Of a stretch of DNA of 64,000 nt, positions 14,892 to 24,007 are shown piece by piece. The stretch spans positions 10,078,501 through 10,142,500 of the forward strand of contig NZ_AP018448.1 of assembly GCF_030294945.1 (NCBI RefSeq), given 5' to 3'. Position 1 is the first letter of the stretch; each line of letters opens with the position of its first letter. A program made the position numbers and the translations under genes. Below the pieces are notes generated by a model, which saw nothing but the letters and a program-made list of their open reading frames with translations, was not told where the DNA came from and did not search any database. Source of the stretch: Streptomyces graminofaciens (GTDB taxonomy: Bacteria > Actinomycetota > Actinomycetes > Streptomycetales > Streptomycetaceae).

Positions 14892-17117
14892 TCAATCCGT
14901 CGGCGGCGCCTGGGCCTTGAGCAGCGCAGGCAGGCGTGTGGTGCGCGCCTTGGCCGGGAGCTCGGCGACCGCGCGCGGCAGCGCCTGCTCCACGCCATGG
15001 ACGACGGACAGATGCCGCTCGGCGCGACCGAACGCCGTGTAGACCCAGGGCCGGGTCAGGACCTGCGCCGCGTCACCCGGCAGCACCACCACCGCGGCAG
15101 GCCAGCGATGCCCCACCGCCTGGTGCGCGGTCAACGCCCACCCGTGCCGCACGGCCTGCTCCACCCGCTCCTTCGGTACGACCACCGGCCCGCCCGCGCA
15201 CTCCAGGTGCAACCCCTCGGCGTCGGCCGTCACCACCCGCCCCGGCGCCGTACGCCCCGGCACGGGCGTGTACACGATCCGGTCCCCGGGGTCGAACCCG
15301 CCGAACCGTCCGGGCCCGGGGTTCAGCCGCTCCTTGAGCGCGGCGTTGAGCGCGCGCGTACCGGCCGCACCGCCGTGCCCCGGCGTGATCACCTGCGTCT
15401 GCTCGGCGGGAATCCCGAACGCCCGCGGCACCGAGTCGACCACGAGCTGCACGGTCCGGTGCACCGCCTCCCCGGCGTCCCGCACCGGCACGATCACGAC
15501 CTCCTTGCCCGGTGCCTCGACCTGGTTCAGCTCCCCGATCCCGATGCCGGAGACCAGCTCCCCGATCGGCCCGGGATCGGGCGTACGCGAGGCGACCTGT
15601 GGACAGACCCGCGCCGCGAGCAGATCGGCGAAGACCCGGCCGGGCCCGGCGGACCACAGCATCCCGGGATCGCCGCTCAGCACGAGCCGGGCGCCGTCGG
15701 GCAGCGACTCCGCCAGCACGGCGGCGGTCTCGACGTCGAGCTGGGGCGCGTCCAGGACCACGAGCAGGTCGAGGTCGAGCGAGCCGTCCGCGTCCCGCCC
15801 GGGCCCCTCGGTACCGGACAGCAGCCCGGCGACGGTGACCACGGCGGAGTCGTCGGCCCGGGCCGCGCCGAGCAGGGACGCGACCCGCCGCGCGCCGTCC
15901 GCGCTGTGCGTCGCCGCGTACGCCCGCAGCCCGAGCCCCCGCGCGGCGGCGACCAGCGCCGCGGGTTCCGCGCGGGCCGCCTCGCCGCCGGTGTGCAATA
16001 CGAGCCCGTGCCCGGCGACCGCGCGGATCAGCTCGGCGGCGGAACGCGGTGCCGCCTGCGCCGCCGACGCCCAGTCGGCCGGGTCATCTTTGGACAGGGA
16101 GTTCAGGACGCGCGCCAGGGCGTCGGCGAGGCTCTCCTCGGCGAGGGCGTACCGCTCCAGGCCGATGAGGACACGGACCGGCCGCTCCACTTCCGCTTGC
16201 TCGCCCTCGGGGGCCGTGTTGACGGGCGGGGCGTCGTCGAGCGCGTCCTGGAAGATCAGGGCCTCGCCCTCGGCGACCGTGCTCCGGACGGCCTCGTCGG
16301 GATCGGGCACCGACCGCTGGGCGAGCGCGGCGGCCAGAGGCGGGGCCTCCAGGGCCGTGTGCCCGGCGACGGCCGCCTGCTCCAGCAGCCATACGGTGAC
16401 CGCCCGGCCCCGCCGCTCGTCGTCCGGCCCGCGCTCCGCGCCGAGCAGCGCCCGGGCGAACCCGTCGGCCTGCTCCGGCCGCACACCGGCGACCCGCAGC
16501 AACTGCCAGGGATCCTCCCGCAGCAGCTCGCCCGCGCCCTCGCCGAGCACGGCGGCGACCTGCGGCGCGAGAGCCTCGGGAGCACCGCCCTCGACCAGCG
16601 CCGCGCGCACGGCCTCGACGGTCCCGCCCGAGACGGCCGCCGCGGCCGGGGGTGCGACGGGCTGCGGTCGTCGCACTGGCTCCGCCTCCGGTGCGAGTCT
16701 GCGCGGCGCGGGCTCCGGCTCGCCGAAGGCGGTGGCCACGGGCTTCTGCCCGCCCTCCACCGCCCGTACGGCGGCCAGCAGGTCGGCGGCCGTCCCGCTG
16801 AGCTTGGCGCCGCTCGTGATCGGCGCCGTCCTCTCGGCCTTCCGCCGCTCGATCCGCTCCCGCTCCACCTTCTGCGCGGCCAACTCGGCGGCGGCCTCGG
16901 ACACTCCGGCGGCGGCCTCGCCACCGGCCTCGGCCGTCCCGGTCGGTTCGTCCTCAGCCGCCGACTCGTCACCGGTGGCACCGGCCTCGGAAGCGCCCTC
17001 CACGCCGACCTCGACGGTCCCGTCCTCGCCGTCCGCGCTCGGCGGGCCGGCGGTCTCACCATCGCTCACGAGGGCCTCGTCCTCGGTCGTCTCCGTGGTC
17101 ACGGGCTCCGTGCTCAC
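14892..17117 (-). CDS. RecD2-like helix-hairpin-helix protein with degenerate ATPase motifs
   Basis: A 741-residue protein with the architecture of RecD2 helicases but apparently without ATPase chemistry. Residues 1-130 are acidic and low complexity; about 165-260 form the helix-hairpin-helix region (LLREDPWQLLRVAGVRPEQADGF). The position of Walker A (near 374) reads LHTGGEAARAEPAALV, lacking GKT. Walker B (near 454) reads LVVLDAPQLD, with DA for DE. Motif III is still recognisable (LVLSGDPGMLWSAGPG), as is the C-terminal UvrD_C_2 end (LTAHQAVGHRWPAAVVVLPG, VYTAFGRAERHLSVV, near 693). It is expressed with the upstream aldo/keto reductase through a GTGA overlap. A DNA-binding but non-translocating role is inference. 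Confidence 0.8.
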   Translation of the reverse strand: MSTEPVTTETTEDEALVSDGETAGPPSADGEDGTVEVGVEGASEAGATGDESAAEDEPTGTAEAGGEAAAGVSEAAAELAAQKVERERIERRKAERTAPITSGAKLSGTAADLLAAVRAVEGGQKPVATAFGEPEPAPRRLAPEAEPVRRPQPVAPPAAAAVSGGTVEAVRAALVEGGAPEALAPQVAAVLGEGAGELLREDPWQLLRVAGVRPEQADGFARALLGAERGPDDERRGRAVTVWLLEQAAVAGHTALEAPPLAAALAQRSVPDPDEAVRSTVAEGEALIFQDALDDAPPVNTAPEGEQAEVERPVRVLIGLERYALAEESLADALARVLNSLSKDDPADWASAAQAAPRSAAELIRAVAGHGLVLHTGGEAARAEPAALVAAARGLGLRAYAATHSADGARRVASLLGAARADDSAVVTVAGLLSGTEGPGRDADGSLDLDLLVVLDAPQLDVETAAVLAESLPDGARLVLSGDPGMLWSAGPGRVFADLLAARVCPQVASRTPDPGPIGELVSGIGIGELNQVEAPGKEVVIVPVRDAGEAVHRTVQLVVDSVPRAFGIPAEQTQVITPGHGGAAGTRALNAALKERLNPGPGRFGGFDPGDRIVYTPVPGRTAPGRVVTADAEGLHLECAGGPVVVPKERVEQAVRHGWALTAHQAVGHRWPAAVVVLPGDAAQVLTRPWVYTAFGRAERHLSVVHGVEQALPRAVAELPAKARTTRLPALLKAQAPPTD

Positions 17118-18097
17118 AGCGTGCTCCAGTCGTGATCGGGATAGCGGTGCACGGGCTCCGACACGTCGTCGAGAGCCCGGCAGATCTCGTCAGGAAGACT
17201 AAGGGTCTCCACTGACAATGCCGCCGTGAGCTGCAGTGCGTTGCGCGCGCCGACGATGGGCGCGGCGACGCCCGGCCGGTCCCGCACCCACGCGAGGGCC
17301 ACCTGGAGCGGCGTCACGGCAAGACCGTCCGCCGCTATCTGCACGGCGTCCACGATGCTCGTCGCCGTGTCGTCCAGGTACGGCGCGACGAACAGCGCCA
17401 TGTGCTCGGAGCCGCCGCGGGAGTCCGGGGGAGTGGCGTGCCGGTACTTGCCCGTCAGCACTCCGCGGCCCAGCGGCGAGGAGGGCAGCAGACCGATCCC
17501 GAGGTCCAGGGCGGCGGGCAGCACCTCGCGTTCGATGCCGCGCTGGAGCAAGGAGTACTCCATCTGCGTACTGGCCAGCCGGGTGCGTACGCCCGGTGCC
17601 GCGAGCTGCCAGGTGGCGGCCTTCGCTAGCTGCCAGCCGCAGAAGTTGGAGACGCCCGCGTACCGGGCCCGGCCGCTGCTGACGGCCATGTCGAGCGCCT
17701 GGAGCGTCTCGTCGAGCGGGGTCTCGGGGTCGAAGGCGTGGATCTGCCACAGGTCGACGTAGTCCGTGCCGAGGCGGGCGAGGGAGGCGTCGAGCGCGGC
17801 GAGCAGATGGCCCCGCGAGCCGTCGACGCGACGGTCGGGGTCGGGGACGCTGCCCGCCTTGGTGGAGATGATCAGGTCGCGGCGGGGCACGAGCCCGTCC
17901 ATCAACTGCCCCAGCAGATATTCGGCCTCGCCGTCCCCGTACACGTCCGCCGTGTCCACGAGGGTGCCGCCGACCTCCCAGAACAGCTTCAACATGTCCG
18001 CGGCGTCATGCTGGTCCGTGTCGCGGCCCCACGTCAGGGTGCCGAGCCCGATCCGGGACACACGCAGGCCGGTACGGCCGAGATGCCTCTGCTCCAT
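17114..18097 (-). CDS. Aldo/keto reductase
   Basis: NADPH-dependent oxidoreductase of 327 residues, full length for the family. It starts MEQRHLGRTGLRVSRIGLGT. The catalytic tetrad is visible: Asp and Tyr in VDTADVYGDGEAEYLLG, Lys in LIISTKAGS, His in DLWQIHAFD. The C-terminal cofactor region has AAPIVGARNALQL. ATG 18097 begins the family-typical N-terminus; upstream extension is unlikely to be coding. The stop codon overlaps the start of the RecD2-like gene, but no functional link between the two is evident. Confidence 0.93.
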   Translation of the reverse strand: MEQRHLGRTGLRVSRIGLGTLTWGRDTDQHDAADMLKLFWEVGGTLVDTADVYGDGEAEYLLGQLMDGLVPRRDLIISTKAGSVPDPDRRVDGSRGHLLAALDASLARLGTDYVDLWQIHAFDPETPLDETLQALDMAVSSGRARYAGVSNFCGWQLAKAATWQLAAPGVRTRLASTQMEYSLLQRGIEREVLPAALDLGIGLLPSSPLGRGVLTGKYRHATPPDSRGGSEHMALFVAPYLDDTATSIVDAVQIAADGLAVTPLQVALAWVRDRPGVAAPIVGARNALQLTAALSVETLSLPDEICRALDDVSEPVHRYPDHDWSTL

Positions 18098-18291
18098 GGA
18101 CGCCGAGATTACTTGCCGCAGTTCACCACGTGGGCGCCTGTGGACAACCGATTTCTCTGCGCGAGCAACCACGACGAACCCGCACCCGCCAAGGAAGCCC
18201 ACGCCCCGAGCCCATAGGCGCAGCGGGGGCGAGGGACTCACCGGTAATGTCGACCGCACAAGGGACGTTACTGATGGGTAAGGGGAAGGCC

Positions 18292-19347
18292 ATGCAGCTC
18301 GGGATCAACCTCGGCTACTGGGGTGCCGGAATGGACGCGGACAATCTCGCCGTCGCCCAGGAGGCCGACCGGCTCGGATACGCGGTCTGCTGGGCCGCCG
18401 AGGCCTACGGCTCGGACGCGGCCACCGTACTCACCTGGGTCGCCGCACAGACCGAACGCATCGACGTCGGCTCGGCGATCTTCCAGATCCCGGCCCGCCA
18501 GCCGGCGATGACCGCGATGACCGCCGCGACCCTGGACTCGCTCTCCGGCGGCCGCTTCCGCCTCGGCCTCGGCGTCTCCGGCCCGCAGGTCTCCGAGGGC
18601 TGGTACGGCGTCAAGTTCGACAAGCCCCTCGCCCGCACCCGCGAGTACGTCGAGATCATCCGCAAGGCGATGACCCGCGAGCGCCTGTCGTACGAGGGCG
18701 AGCACTGGACCCTGCCGCTGCCCGACGGCCCGGGCAAGCCGCTCAAGCTCACCGTGCACCCGGAGCGCGAGCACATCCCGCTCTACATCGCCGCCATCGG
18801 CCCGAAGAACCTCGAGCAGACCGGTGAGATCGCCGACGGCGCGCTCCTGATCTTCCCCTCGGCCGCCCATCTCGAGGACACCGCCGTCCAGTACCTGCGC
18901 GCGGGCCGCGAGAAGGCCGGGAAGACGCTCGACGGGTTCGACATCTGCCCGACGCTGCCGCTCGCCGTCGGCGACGACAAGGACGTGGCGACCCTCGCCG
19001 ACACCTTCCGCCCGTACACAGCGCTGTACGTCGGCGGCATGGGCAGCCGCAAGCAGAACTTCTACAACCAGCTCGCGCAGCGCATGGGCTACGAGAAGGA
19101 GGCCGCCGAGATCCAGGACAAGTACCTGGCGGGCGACAAGGCCGGCGCCGCGGCCGCCATCCCGCACGACCTGATCGACCAGACCACCCTGCTCGGCTCC
19201 GTGGAGCGCATCGCCGACCGCATGAAGGCCTATGCCGCGGCCGGGGTCACCACGCTCACGCTGGCCCCCGCGGGCTTCACCCTGGAGGAGCGGGTCGCCT
19301 CGCTGCGGGCGGGTTCGGAGGCTCTGGAGCTGGCCGGGCTCGCGTAA
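18292..19347 (+). CDS. LLM-class F420-dependent oxidoreductase
   Basis: Luciferase-like (TIM barrel) oxidoreductase of 351 residues, probably using coenzyme F420 as actinomycete members do. The signature regions are present: MQLGINLGYWGAGMDAD, VGSAIFQIPARQPAMTAMTAATLDSLSGGRFRLGLGVSGPQV, and PLYIAAIGPKNLEQTGEIADG. ATG 18292 has AAGGGGAAGG upstream. It is divergent from the aldo/keto reductase and is followed by a strong terminator. The substrate is unknown. Confidence 0.92.
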   Translation: MQLGINLGYWGAGMDADNLAVAQEADRLGYAVCWAAEAYGSDAATVLTWVAAQTERIDVGSAIFQIPARQPAMTAMTAATLDSLSGGRFRLGLGVSGPQVSEGWYGVKFDKPLARTREYVEIIRKAMTRERLSYEGEHWTLPLPDGPGKPLKLTVHPEREHIPLYIAAIGPKNLEQTGEIADGALLIFPSAAHLEDTAVQYLRAGREKAGKTLDGFDICPTLPLAVGDDKDVATLADTFRPYTALYVGGMGSRKQNFYNQLAQRMGYEKEAAEIQDKYLAGDKAGAAAAIPHDLIDQTTLLGSVERIADRMKAYAAAGVTTLTLAPAGFTLEERVASLRAGSEALELAGLA

Positions 19348-19408
19348 CGGAAGTCCGGCACGCCAAGCGATCCGGAAAGTGACCCGGAAGGCGATCCGGG
19401 AAAGTTCT

Positions 19409-19451
19409 ACGGCCGTGGTGGGGGCTCGGGGGTCTTCCCCGCCACGGCCGT
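19409..19451 (+). terminator. Terminator of the LLM oxidoreductase gene
   Basis: A 15-bp stem with one G-U pair, ACGGCCGTGGTGGGG (19409-19423) with 19437-19451, lies 62 bp past the stop codon. Confidence 0.75.
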
Positions 19452-19619
19452 CACGGGGGACAACGCGGCACCGCCCCGGTCGGTTACGCCTGCTCGCATA
19501 CGTGCGTTCTACGCCCCGCCGTACGCCGTTTGGCGGATTTGTCCGACACAGCTGTTGCCTGGCTCCTGGTACCCCATTTGACTCGTTTTCTGCGGGAACC
19601 CTGCAGAGAGGTGCCTCAG

Positions 19620-20408
19620 ATGCTTTCGGCCAAGAGTCTGTTCCAGGAAATCATCGACAACGACGAGTCGTTCCGGCTGTTCTGTTCCATCGCCGCCAGC
19701 GGCGAGTCGCAGGGTGGCTGGGAGAACGCGCGCATCGCCGCGCTGGTCCCGGCGAGCGAACGCGAACTCGCACCCAAGATCACCCGCCACGGCGCCGACG
19801 AGGACAAACACGGGCGGATCTTCAACGCCCTGATGAAGAAGCGCGGACTCCAGCCCGTCGAGGTCCCGTCCGAGACCGACTACACGATGCTCCTGGAGCG
19901 CCGGGGCATCGGCCTCGCGCACGAGCAGCTCAAGGCCGACCAGGCGCTCACGGAGCGGGACATCATCGTCTACCTGTCCCACAGCCGGGTCACGGAACAG
20001 CGTGCCGCCGACCAGATGGTGATGCTCCGCACCTACTTCGCGGGCCACCCGGAGATCGGCAAGGCCGTACGGATGATCTCCGACGACGAGGACAACCACC
20101 TCGCGTACACCCACGAGGAACTGCTGCGCTTCGCGGCCGCCGGGCACGGCCGCCTCATCCAGCGGACCCTGCGGGAGTGCGCGCTGGCCGAGATCCGCGT
20201 CCACCGCGACGTCAGCCTCGCCGTGATGGACCACATGGGGCGCATCCTCGGCTGGCCGAGGGCCAAGGCGGCGGTGCTCGCCGCGGGAATCCACGCCGTG
20301 TACGCCTACGAGCGGGCCCTCGGCTGGCGGCGCATGGTCTCGCTGAGGATGCCGGAACGCCGCGACGCGCTCGGCGGCCCGGCGACCGCGGCACCCGAGT
20401 TCGCCTGA
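19620..20408 (+). CDS. Ferritin-like di-iron domain protein
   Basis: A helical protein of 262 residues. Two ExxH motifs set in helices (HGADEDKHGRIFNAL and ISDDEDNHLAYTHEELL) and intervening glutamates (ALTERDIIVYL, VTEQRAADQMV) fit a ferritin-like four-helix bundle binding two metal ions. I cannot say whether it is an oxygenase, a desaturase-like enzyme or an iron store. ATG 19620 has GAGAGG upstream. It is convergent with corA. Confidence 0.82.
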   Translation: MLSAKSLFQEIIDNDESFRLFCSIAASGESQGGWENARIAALVPASERELAPKITRHGADEDKHGRIFNALMKKRGLQPVEVPSETDYTMLLERRGIGLAHEQLKADQALTERDIIVYLSHSRVTEQRAADQMVMLRTYFAGHPEIGKAVRMISDDEDNHLAYTHEELLRFAAAGHGRLIQRTLRECALAEIRVHRDVSLAVMDHMGRILGWPRAKAAVLAAGIHAVYAYERALGWRRMVSLRMPERRDALGGPATAAPEFA

Positions 20409-20495
20409 GGCCCCGAAGCACCGTCGAAGCGCTACGGCACGCGCGTGTGGAGCACGAAGACCGAAATCGTCGCCCACGCGCGCGTACCGGCGTCC

Positions 20496-21500
20496 CTACA
20501 TCCAGCCCCGCCGCTTGAAGAGCCGGTACAGCAGCACCTCGGACGCGGCCAGCAGGACGATCAGCGCCGGGTACGACCACCACCAGTGCAGTTCCGGGAT
20601 GTGGTCGAAGTTCATGCCGTAGACGCCGGCGACCATCGTGGGCAGGGCCGCCATGGCCGCCCACGCGGAGATCTTCCGCATGTCGTCGTTCTGGCGGACG
20701 CTCATCTGAGCGAGATGGGCCGAGAGGACATCGGAGACCAGCCGGTCCAGACCGTCCACGGACTCGTTCACGCGCGTGAGGTGGTCGCTCACGTCACGGA
20801 AGAAGGGCTGTGCCTCGTCGTGGACGAAGGGGACACGCGCGCCGGCCGTGCCCGTTCCCGTGCCGGCGAGTCGGGACAGTGGTTGTGCCAGCGGGCCCGT
20901 GGCCCGGCGGAACTCCAGGATCTGCCGCTTGAAGTCGTAGATGCGGGACGCCGTCGGCCGTGAGCCGCCACCGGTCGGCGAGAAGACCTGGGCCTCCAGT
21001 TCCTCCAGATCGGTGCCCAGCTCGCCGGCCACGTCCACGTAGTGGTCGACGACGGCGTCGGCGATCGCGTACAGCACGGCCGTGGGCCCGTGCCGGAGCA
21101 TCTCCGGCTCGTGCTCCAGACGGCGTCGTACGGCGCTCAGGGGTGCCTCCTCGCCGTGCCGGACGGTCACCACGAACGAGTCGCCGATGAAGACCATGAC
21201 CTCACCGGAGTGGACGGCGTCGCTCTTCGCCTCGTAGCCCACGGGCTTGAGGACCACGAACAGTGAGTCGTCGTAGACCTCCAGTTTGGGGCGCTGATGC
21301 GCGTTCAGGGCGTCCTCGACGGCCAGGGGGTGCAGCCCGAACTCCTGCGTGACCAGGTCGAACTCGCTCTCCGTGGGCTCGTACAGCCCGATCCAGACGA
21401 ACGCGTCGCGTTCCGGACGGCACAGCGTCAGCGCGTCGGACAAGTCCTCGGGCCCCTCCGTCCGGCGCCCGTCCCGGTAGATGGCGCAGTCGACGATCAC
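20496..21500 (-). CDS. corA: CorA-family magnesium/cobalt transporter
   Basis: Pentameric divalent-cation channel of the cell membrane, 334 residues. The hallmark YGMNF lies at the end of the first C-terminal helix (about residue 290), followed by the HIPELHWWW periplasmic loop and the second helix WSYPALIVLLAASEVLLYRLF, ending in basic residues. The N-terminal cytoplasmic domain includes GLHPLAVEDALNAHQRPKLE, a family signature. I chose GTG 21500 (VIVDCAIYRDG) because the upstream frame is proline/glycine-rich and unlike CorA. It is divergent from the phosphatase gene, with 62 bp between starts. Confidence 0.94.
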   Translation of the reverse strand: MIVDCAIYRDGRRTEGPEDLSDALTLCRPERDAFVWIGLYEPTESEFDLVTQEFGLHPLAVEDALNAHQRPKLEVYDDSLFVVLKPVGYEAKSDAVHSGEVMVFIGDSFVVTVRHGEEAPLSAVRRRLEHEPEMLRHGPTAVLYAIADAVVDHYVDVAGELGTDLEELEAQVFSPTGGGSRPTASRIYDFKRQILEFRRATGPLAQPLSRLAGTGTGTAGARVPFVHDEAQPFFRDVSDHLTRVNESVDGLDRLVSDVLSAHLAQMSVRQNDDMRKISAWAAMAALPTMVAGVYGMNFDHIPELHWWWSYPALIVLLAASEVLLYRLFKRRGWM

Positions 21501-21562
21501 GGAGCGTGTCCCCCCGCCGCCCGGCCCCGGGCGCACACCGCGCAGCCCCTACGCTGGGCGCC

Positions 21563-22249
21563 ATGCCCACGCTGATCCTCGTCCGGCACGGACGTTCCAC
21601 CGCCAACACCGATGGAGTGCTCGCCGGGTGGACCCCCGGCGTCGCCCTCGACGACCATGGGGCCGCACAGGCCGCCGCGCTTCCCGGGCGCCTCGCCGGG
21701 CTGCCGATCTCCGAGGTCGTCACCAGCCCGTTGCAGCGCTGCCAGGAGACGATCCGCCCGCTCCTCGACGCCCGCCCCGAACTGAGCCCGCACACCGACG
21801 AGCGCATAGGCGAGTGCGACTACGGCGACTGGTCCGGCCGCAAGCTCGCCGAGCTGAAGGACGAGCCGCTGATGGAGGTCGTACAGGCGCATCCGTCGGC
21901 CGCGCGGTTCCCCGGCGGGGAGTCCATGCGCGCCATGCAGACGCGGGCCGCCGAGGCCGTACGGGAGTGGAACGCGCGCGTGGAGGCCGATCACGGGGCC
22001 GACGCGGTGTATGTGATGTGCTCGCACGGCGACATCATCAAGTCGCTCGTCGCGGACGCTCTCGGACTTCATCTCGACCTCTTCCAGCGGATCGCCGTAG
22101 AACCGTGTTCCATCACCGCGATCCGTTACACCCGTCTCAGGCCTTTTCTCGTTCGTCTCGGCGACACCGGGGATTTCTCCTCCCTTGTCCCGCGCGAACA
22201 ACCCTCGGACGGCGACGCGACCGTGGGCGGCGGTACGGGAGCACCGTGA
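21563..22249 (+). CDS. Histidine phosphatase family protein (MSMEG_4193-type phosphomutase)
   Basis: Phosphoglycerate-mutase-like phosphatase of 228 residues. The catalytic histidines are in LVRHGRSTAN (residues 7-9) and VMCSHGDIIK; the central acidic residue is in RIGECDYGDWSGRKL. In many actinobacteria this subfamily (TIGR03848) sits with DUF3090, the SCO1664 family and MshC, exactly as here; its substrate is unknown. TACGCT at 21550-21555 is 7 bases before the ATG and there is no ribosome site, suggesting a leaderless transcript. Confidence 0.9.
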   Translation: MPTLILVRHGRSTANTDGVLAGWTPGVALDDHGAAQAAALPGRLAGLPISEVVTSPLQRCQETIRPLLDARPELSPHTDERIGECDYGDWSGRKLAELKDEPLMEVVQAHPSAARFPGGESMRAMQTRAAEAVREWNARVEADHGADAVYVMCSHGDIIKSLVADALGLHLDLFQRIAVEPCSITAIRYTRLRPFLVRLGDTGDFSSLVPREQPSDGDATVGGGTGAP

Positions 22250-22382
22250 TCGTCAACCGCAGTAGGGTGAAGCGGTCGCAACGGCGCTGAACGAGTCAGC
22301 AGCCGAGCGCCGGACCCGGCGTCGATACCGAACATCGGTGCCCACCGTCGATACCCAACGTCGATTCCAATGGAGACAGGAC

Positions 22383-22973
22383 GTGTCCCGTCAGGTGTTC
22401 CTCTACGACCCTCCGGACCGCTTCGTGGCCGGTACGGTCGGGCTGCCCGGGCGCCGGACCTTCTTCCTGCAGGCCACCTCGGGCCAGCGCGTCACCAGTG
22501 TGTCCCTGGAGAAGACCCAGGTCGCCGCGCTCGCCGAGCGCATGGACGAACTGCTGGACGAGGTCGTACGGCGCAGCGGCGGGAGTGCCGCCGTGCCGGC
22601 CGTCGCGCCCACGGAGATCTCCGACACCGCGCCCCTCGACACACCCATCGAGGAGGAGTTCCGGGTCGGCACGATGGCGCTGGCCTGGGACGGCGACGAA
22701 CAGCGCATGATCGTCGAGGCACAGGCGCTGGTCGAGCTGGACGCCGACTCGGAGGAGGACCTCGCCGAGGCGGAGGAACGGATGCTCCAGGACGAGGAGA
22801 ACGGCCCGCCGATGCTCCGCGTCCGGCTCACCGGCACGCAGGCCCGTGCCTTCGCCAAGCGCGCCCTCGACGTCGTCAACGCGGGGCGGCCGCCGTGCCC
22901 CCTGTGCAGCCTGCCGCTCGATCCGGAGGGACACGTATGTCCGCGTCAGAACGGATACCGCCGGGGGGCGTGA
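22383..22973 (+). CDS. DUF3090 family protein
   Basis: A 196-residue conserved actinobacterial protein (DUF3090, TIGR03847) of unknown biochemical role. It begins SRQVFLYDPPDRFVAGTVGLPGRR, contains FFLQATSGQRVTSVSLEKTQV, and ends with a zinc-ribbon-like CPLCSLPLDPEGHVCPRQNG. GTG 22383 has GGAGA nearby. It overlaps the following SCO1664-type gene by 37 bases, implying coupled translation and joint function. Confidence 0.9.
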   Translation: MSRQVFLYDPPDRFVAGTVGLPGRRTFFLQATSGQRVTSVSLEKTQVAALAERMDELLDEVVRRSGGSAAVPAVAPTEISDTAPLDTPIEEEFRVGTMALAWDGDEQRMIVEAQALVELDADSEEDLAEAEERMLQDEENGPPMLRVRLTGTQARAFAKRALDVVNAGRPPCPLCSLPLDPEGHVCPRQNGYRRGA

Positions 22974-23773
22974 CGGTGACGGAGTCGCTGTTGCTCGCCG
23001 AACTGCTCGTCGAGGGTGAGCTGACCGTGCGCGGACAGGTGCGGGAGGCGTCCAACGCGGTGCTGTACTGCACGGTCTCGTACGAGGGGCGGGAGGCCGC
23101 CTGTGTCTACAAGCCCGTCGCCGGGGAGCGCCCTCTGTGGGACTTCCCCGACGGGACGCTCGCGCAGCGGGAGGTCGCCGCGTACGAGGTGTCCGAGGCG
23201 ACGGGGTGGGGGCTGGTGCCGCCGACCGTGCTGCGGGACGGGCCGTACGGGGAGGGTATGTGCCAGCTGTGGATCGAGGGGCAGCCGGGGTCCGAGCTGC
23301 TGGCTCTCGTCGACGGCGACGAGCCGGGGGAGGGCTGGAAGGCGGTCGGGTTCGCCGAGGTGGGCGAAGGGAAGACCGCGCTGCTCGTGCACGCCGACGA
23401 CGAGCGGTTGCGGCGGCTGGCCGTGCTCGACGCGGTGATCAACAACGCCGATCGGAAGGGCGGGCATCTGCTGCCGGCCGTCGAGGGGCGGTTGTACGGC
23501 ATCGACCACGGGGTCACCTTCAACGTCGACAACAAGCTGCGGACGTTGTTGTGGGGGTGGGCGGGGGAGCCGCTCACGGAGGAGTCCGTCCGGGTGCTCG
23601 GCTCTCTGCGGGATTCGCTGGAGGCGGGCGGGGCGTTGGCGGTACGGCTGGCCGAGCTGATCACTCCGGCCGAGGTGGACGCCACGCGGGCCAGGGTGAC
23701 CGGGTTGCTGAAGGCGGGCACGCATCCGGAGCCGAGCGGGGAGTGGCCGGCGATTCCCTGGCCGCCGGTGTGA
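22937..23773 (+). CDS. SCO1664 family protein (PI3K/HipA-like fold)
   Basis: A 278-residue protein of the actinobacterial SCO1664 family (TIGR03843). Kinase-like motifs are present: VYKPVAGERPLWDF as a possible nucleotide-binding Lys region, LDAVINNADRKGGHLL resembling the catalytic NxDR loop of HipA and phosphatidylinositol kinases, and GIDHGVTFN as the metal-binding Asp motif. A protein or lipid kinase activity is therefore plausible but unproven. ATG 22937 has GGAGGG 7 bases upstream; a GTG at 22970 overlapping the DUF3090 stop is an alternative. It lies 231 bp upstream of mshC. Confidence 0.88.
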   Translation: MSASERIPPGGVTVTESLLLAELLVEGELTVRGQVREASNAVLYCTVSYEGREAACVYKPVAGERPLWDFPDGTLAQREVAAYEVSEATGWGLVPPTVLRDGPYGEGMCQLWIEGQPGSELLALVDGDEPGEGWKAVGFAEVGEGKTALLVHADDERLRRLAVLDAVINNADRKGGHLLPAVEGRLYGIDHGVTFNVDNKLRTLLWGWAGEPLTEESVRVLGSLRDSLEAGGALAVRLAELITPAEVDATRARVTGLLKAGTHPEPSGEWPAIPWPPV

Positions 23774-23830
23774 GGGCACCCCGGGCTGGGGCCCCGCGGG
23801 GCTGGGGCCGGGCGGGGCTGCACCCCGTAA

Positions 23831-23857
23831 GGGGCGCGGGGAACCGCGCGACCAGCC
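23831..23857 (+). repeat. Dispersed Streptomyces intergenic repeat, copy 1
   Basis: A GGGGCGCGGGGAACCGCGCG-type sequence in the mshC upstream region. The same core occurs at 28715-28745 (opposite strand) and, as a variant, at 27189-27240. I recall this core as very common between Streptomyces genes; its role is unknown. Confidence 0.6.
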
Positions 23858-23992
23858 GCAGCTGAACCGCGGTCGGCCCCCCACCCGTACTCCCGAGCTG
23901 TCAGGCGCCCCATGCACCGTCGGAGGCGCATCGCAAGACCGCCTTCTCGGCCATTGGGGCGGTCCGGTTCGTATACGGAACTTGTGTCCGGT

Positions 23993-24007
23993 TAGGCTCA
24001 TGACATG
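23993..24007 (+). promoter_or_regulatory. Leaderless promoter of mshC
   Basis: TAGGCT at 23993-23998 is a good -10 hexamer, exactly 6 bases before the mshC ATG at 24005, so the transcript would begin at or next to the start codon. No Shine-Dalgarno is present. A -35 (TTCGTA, 23968-23973) is weak and 19 bp away. Confidence 0.55.
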
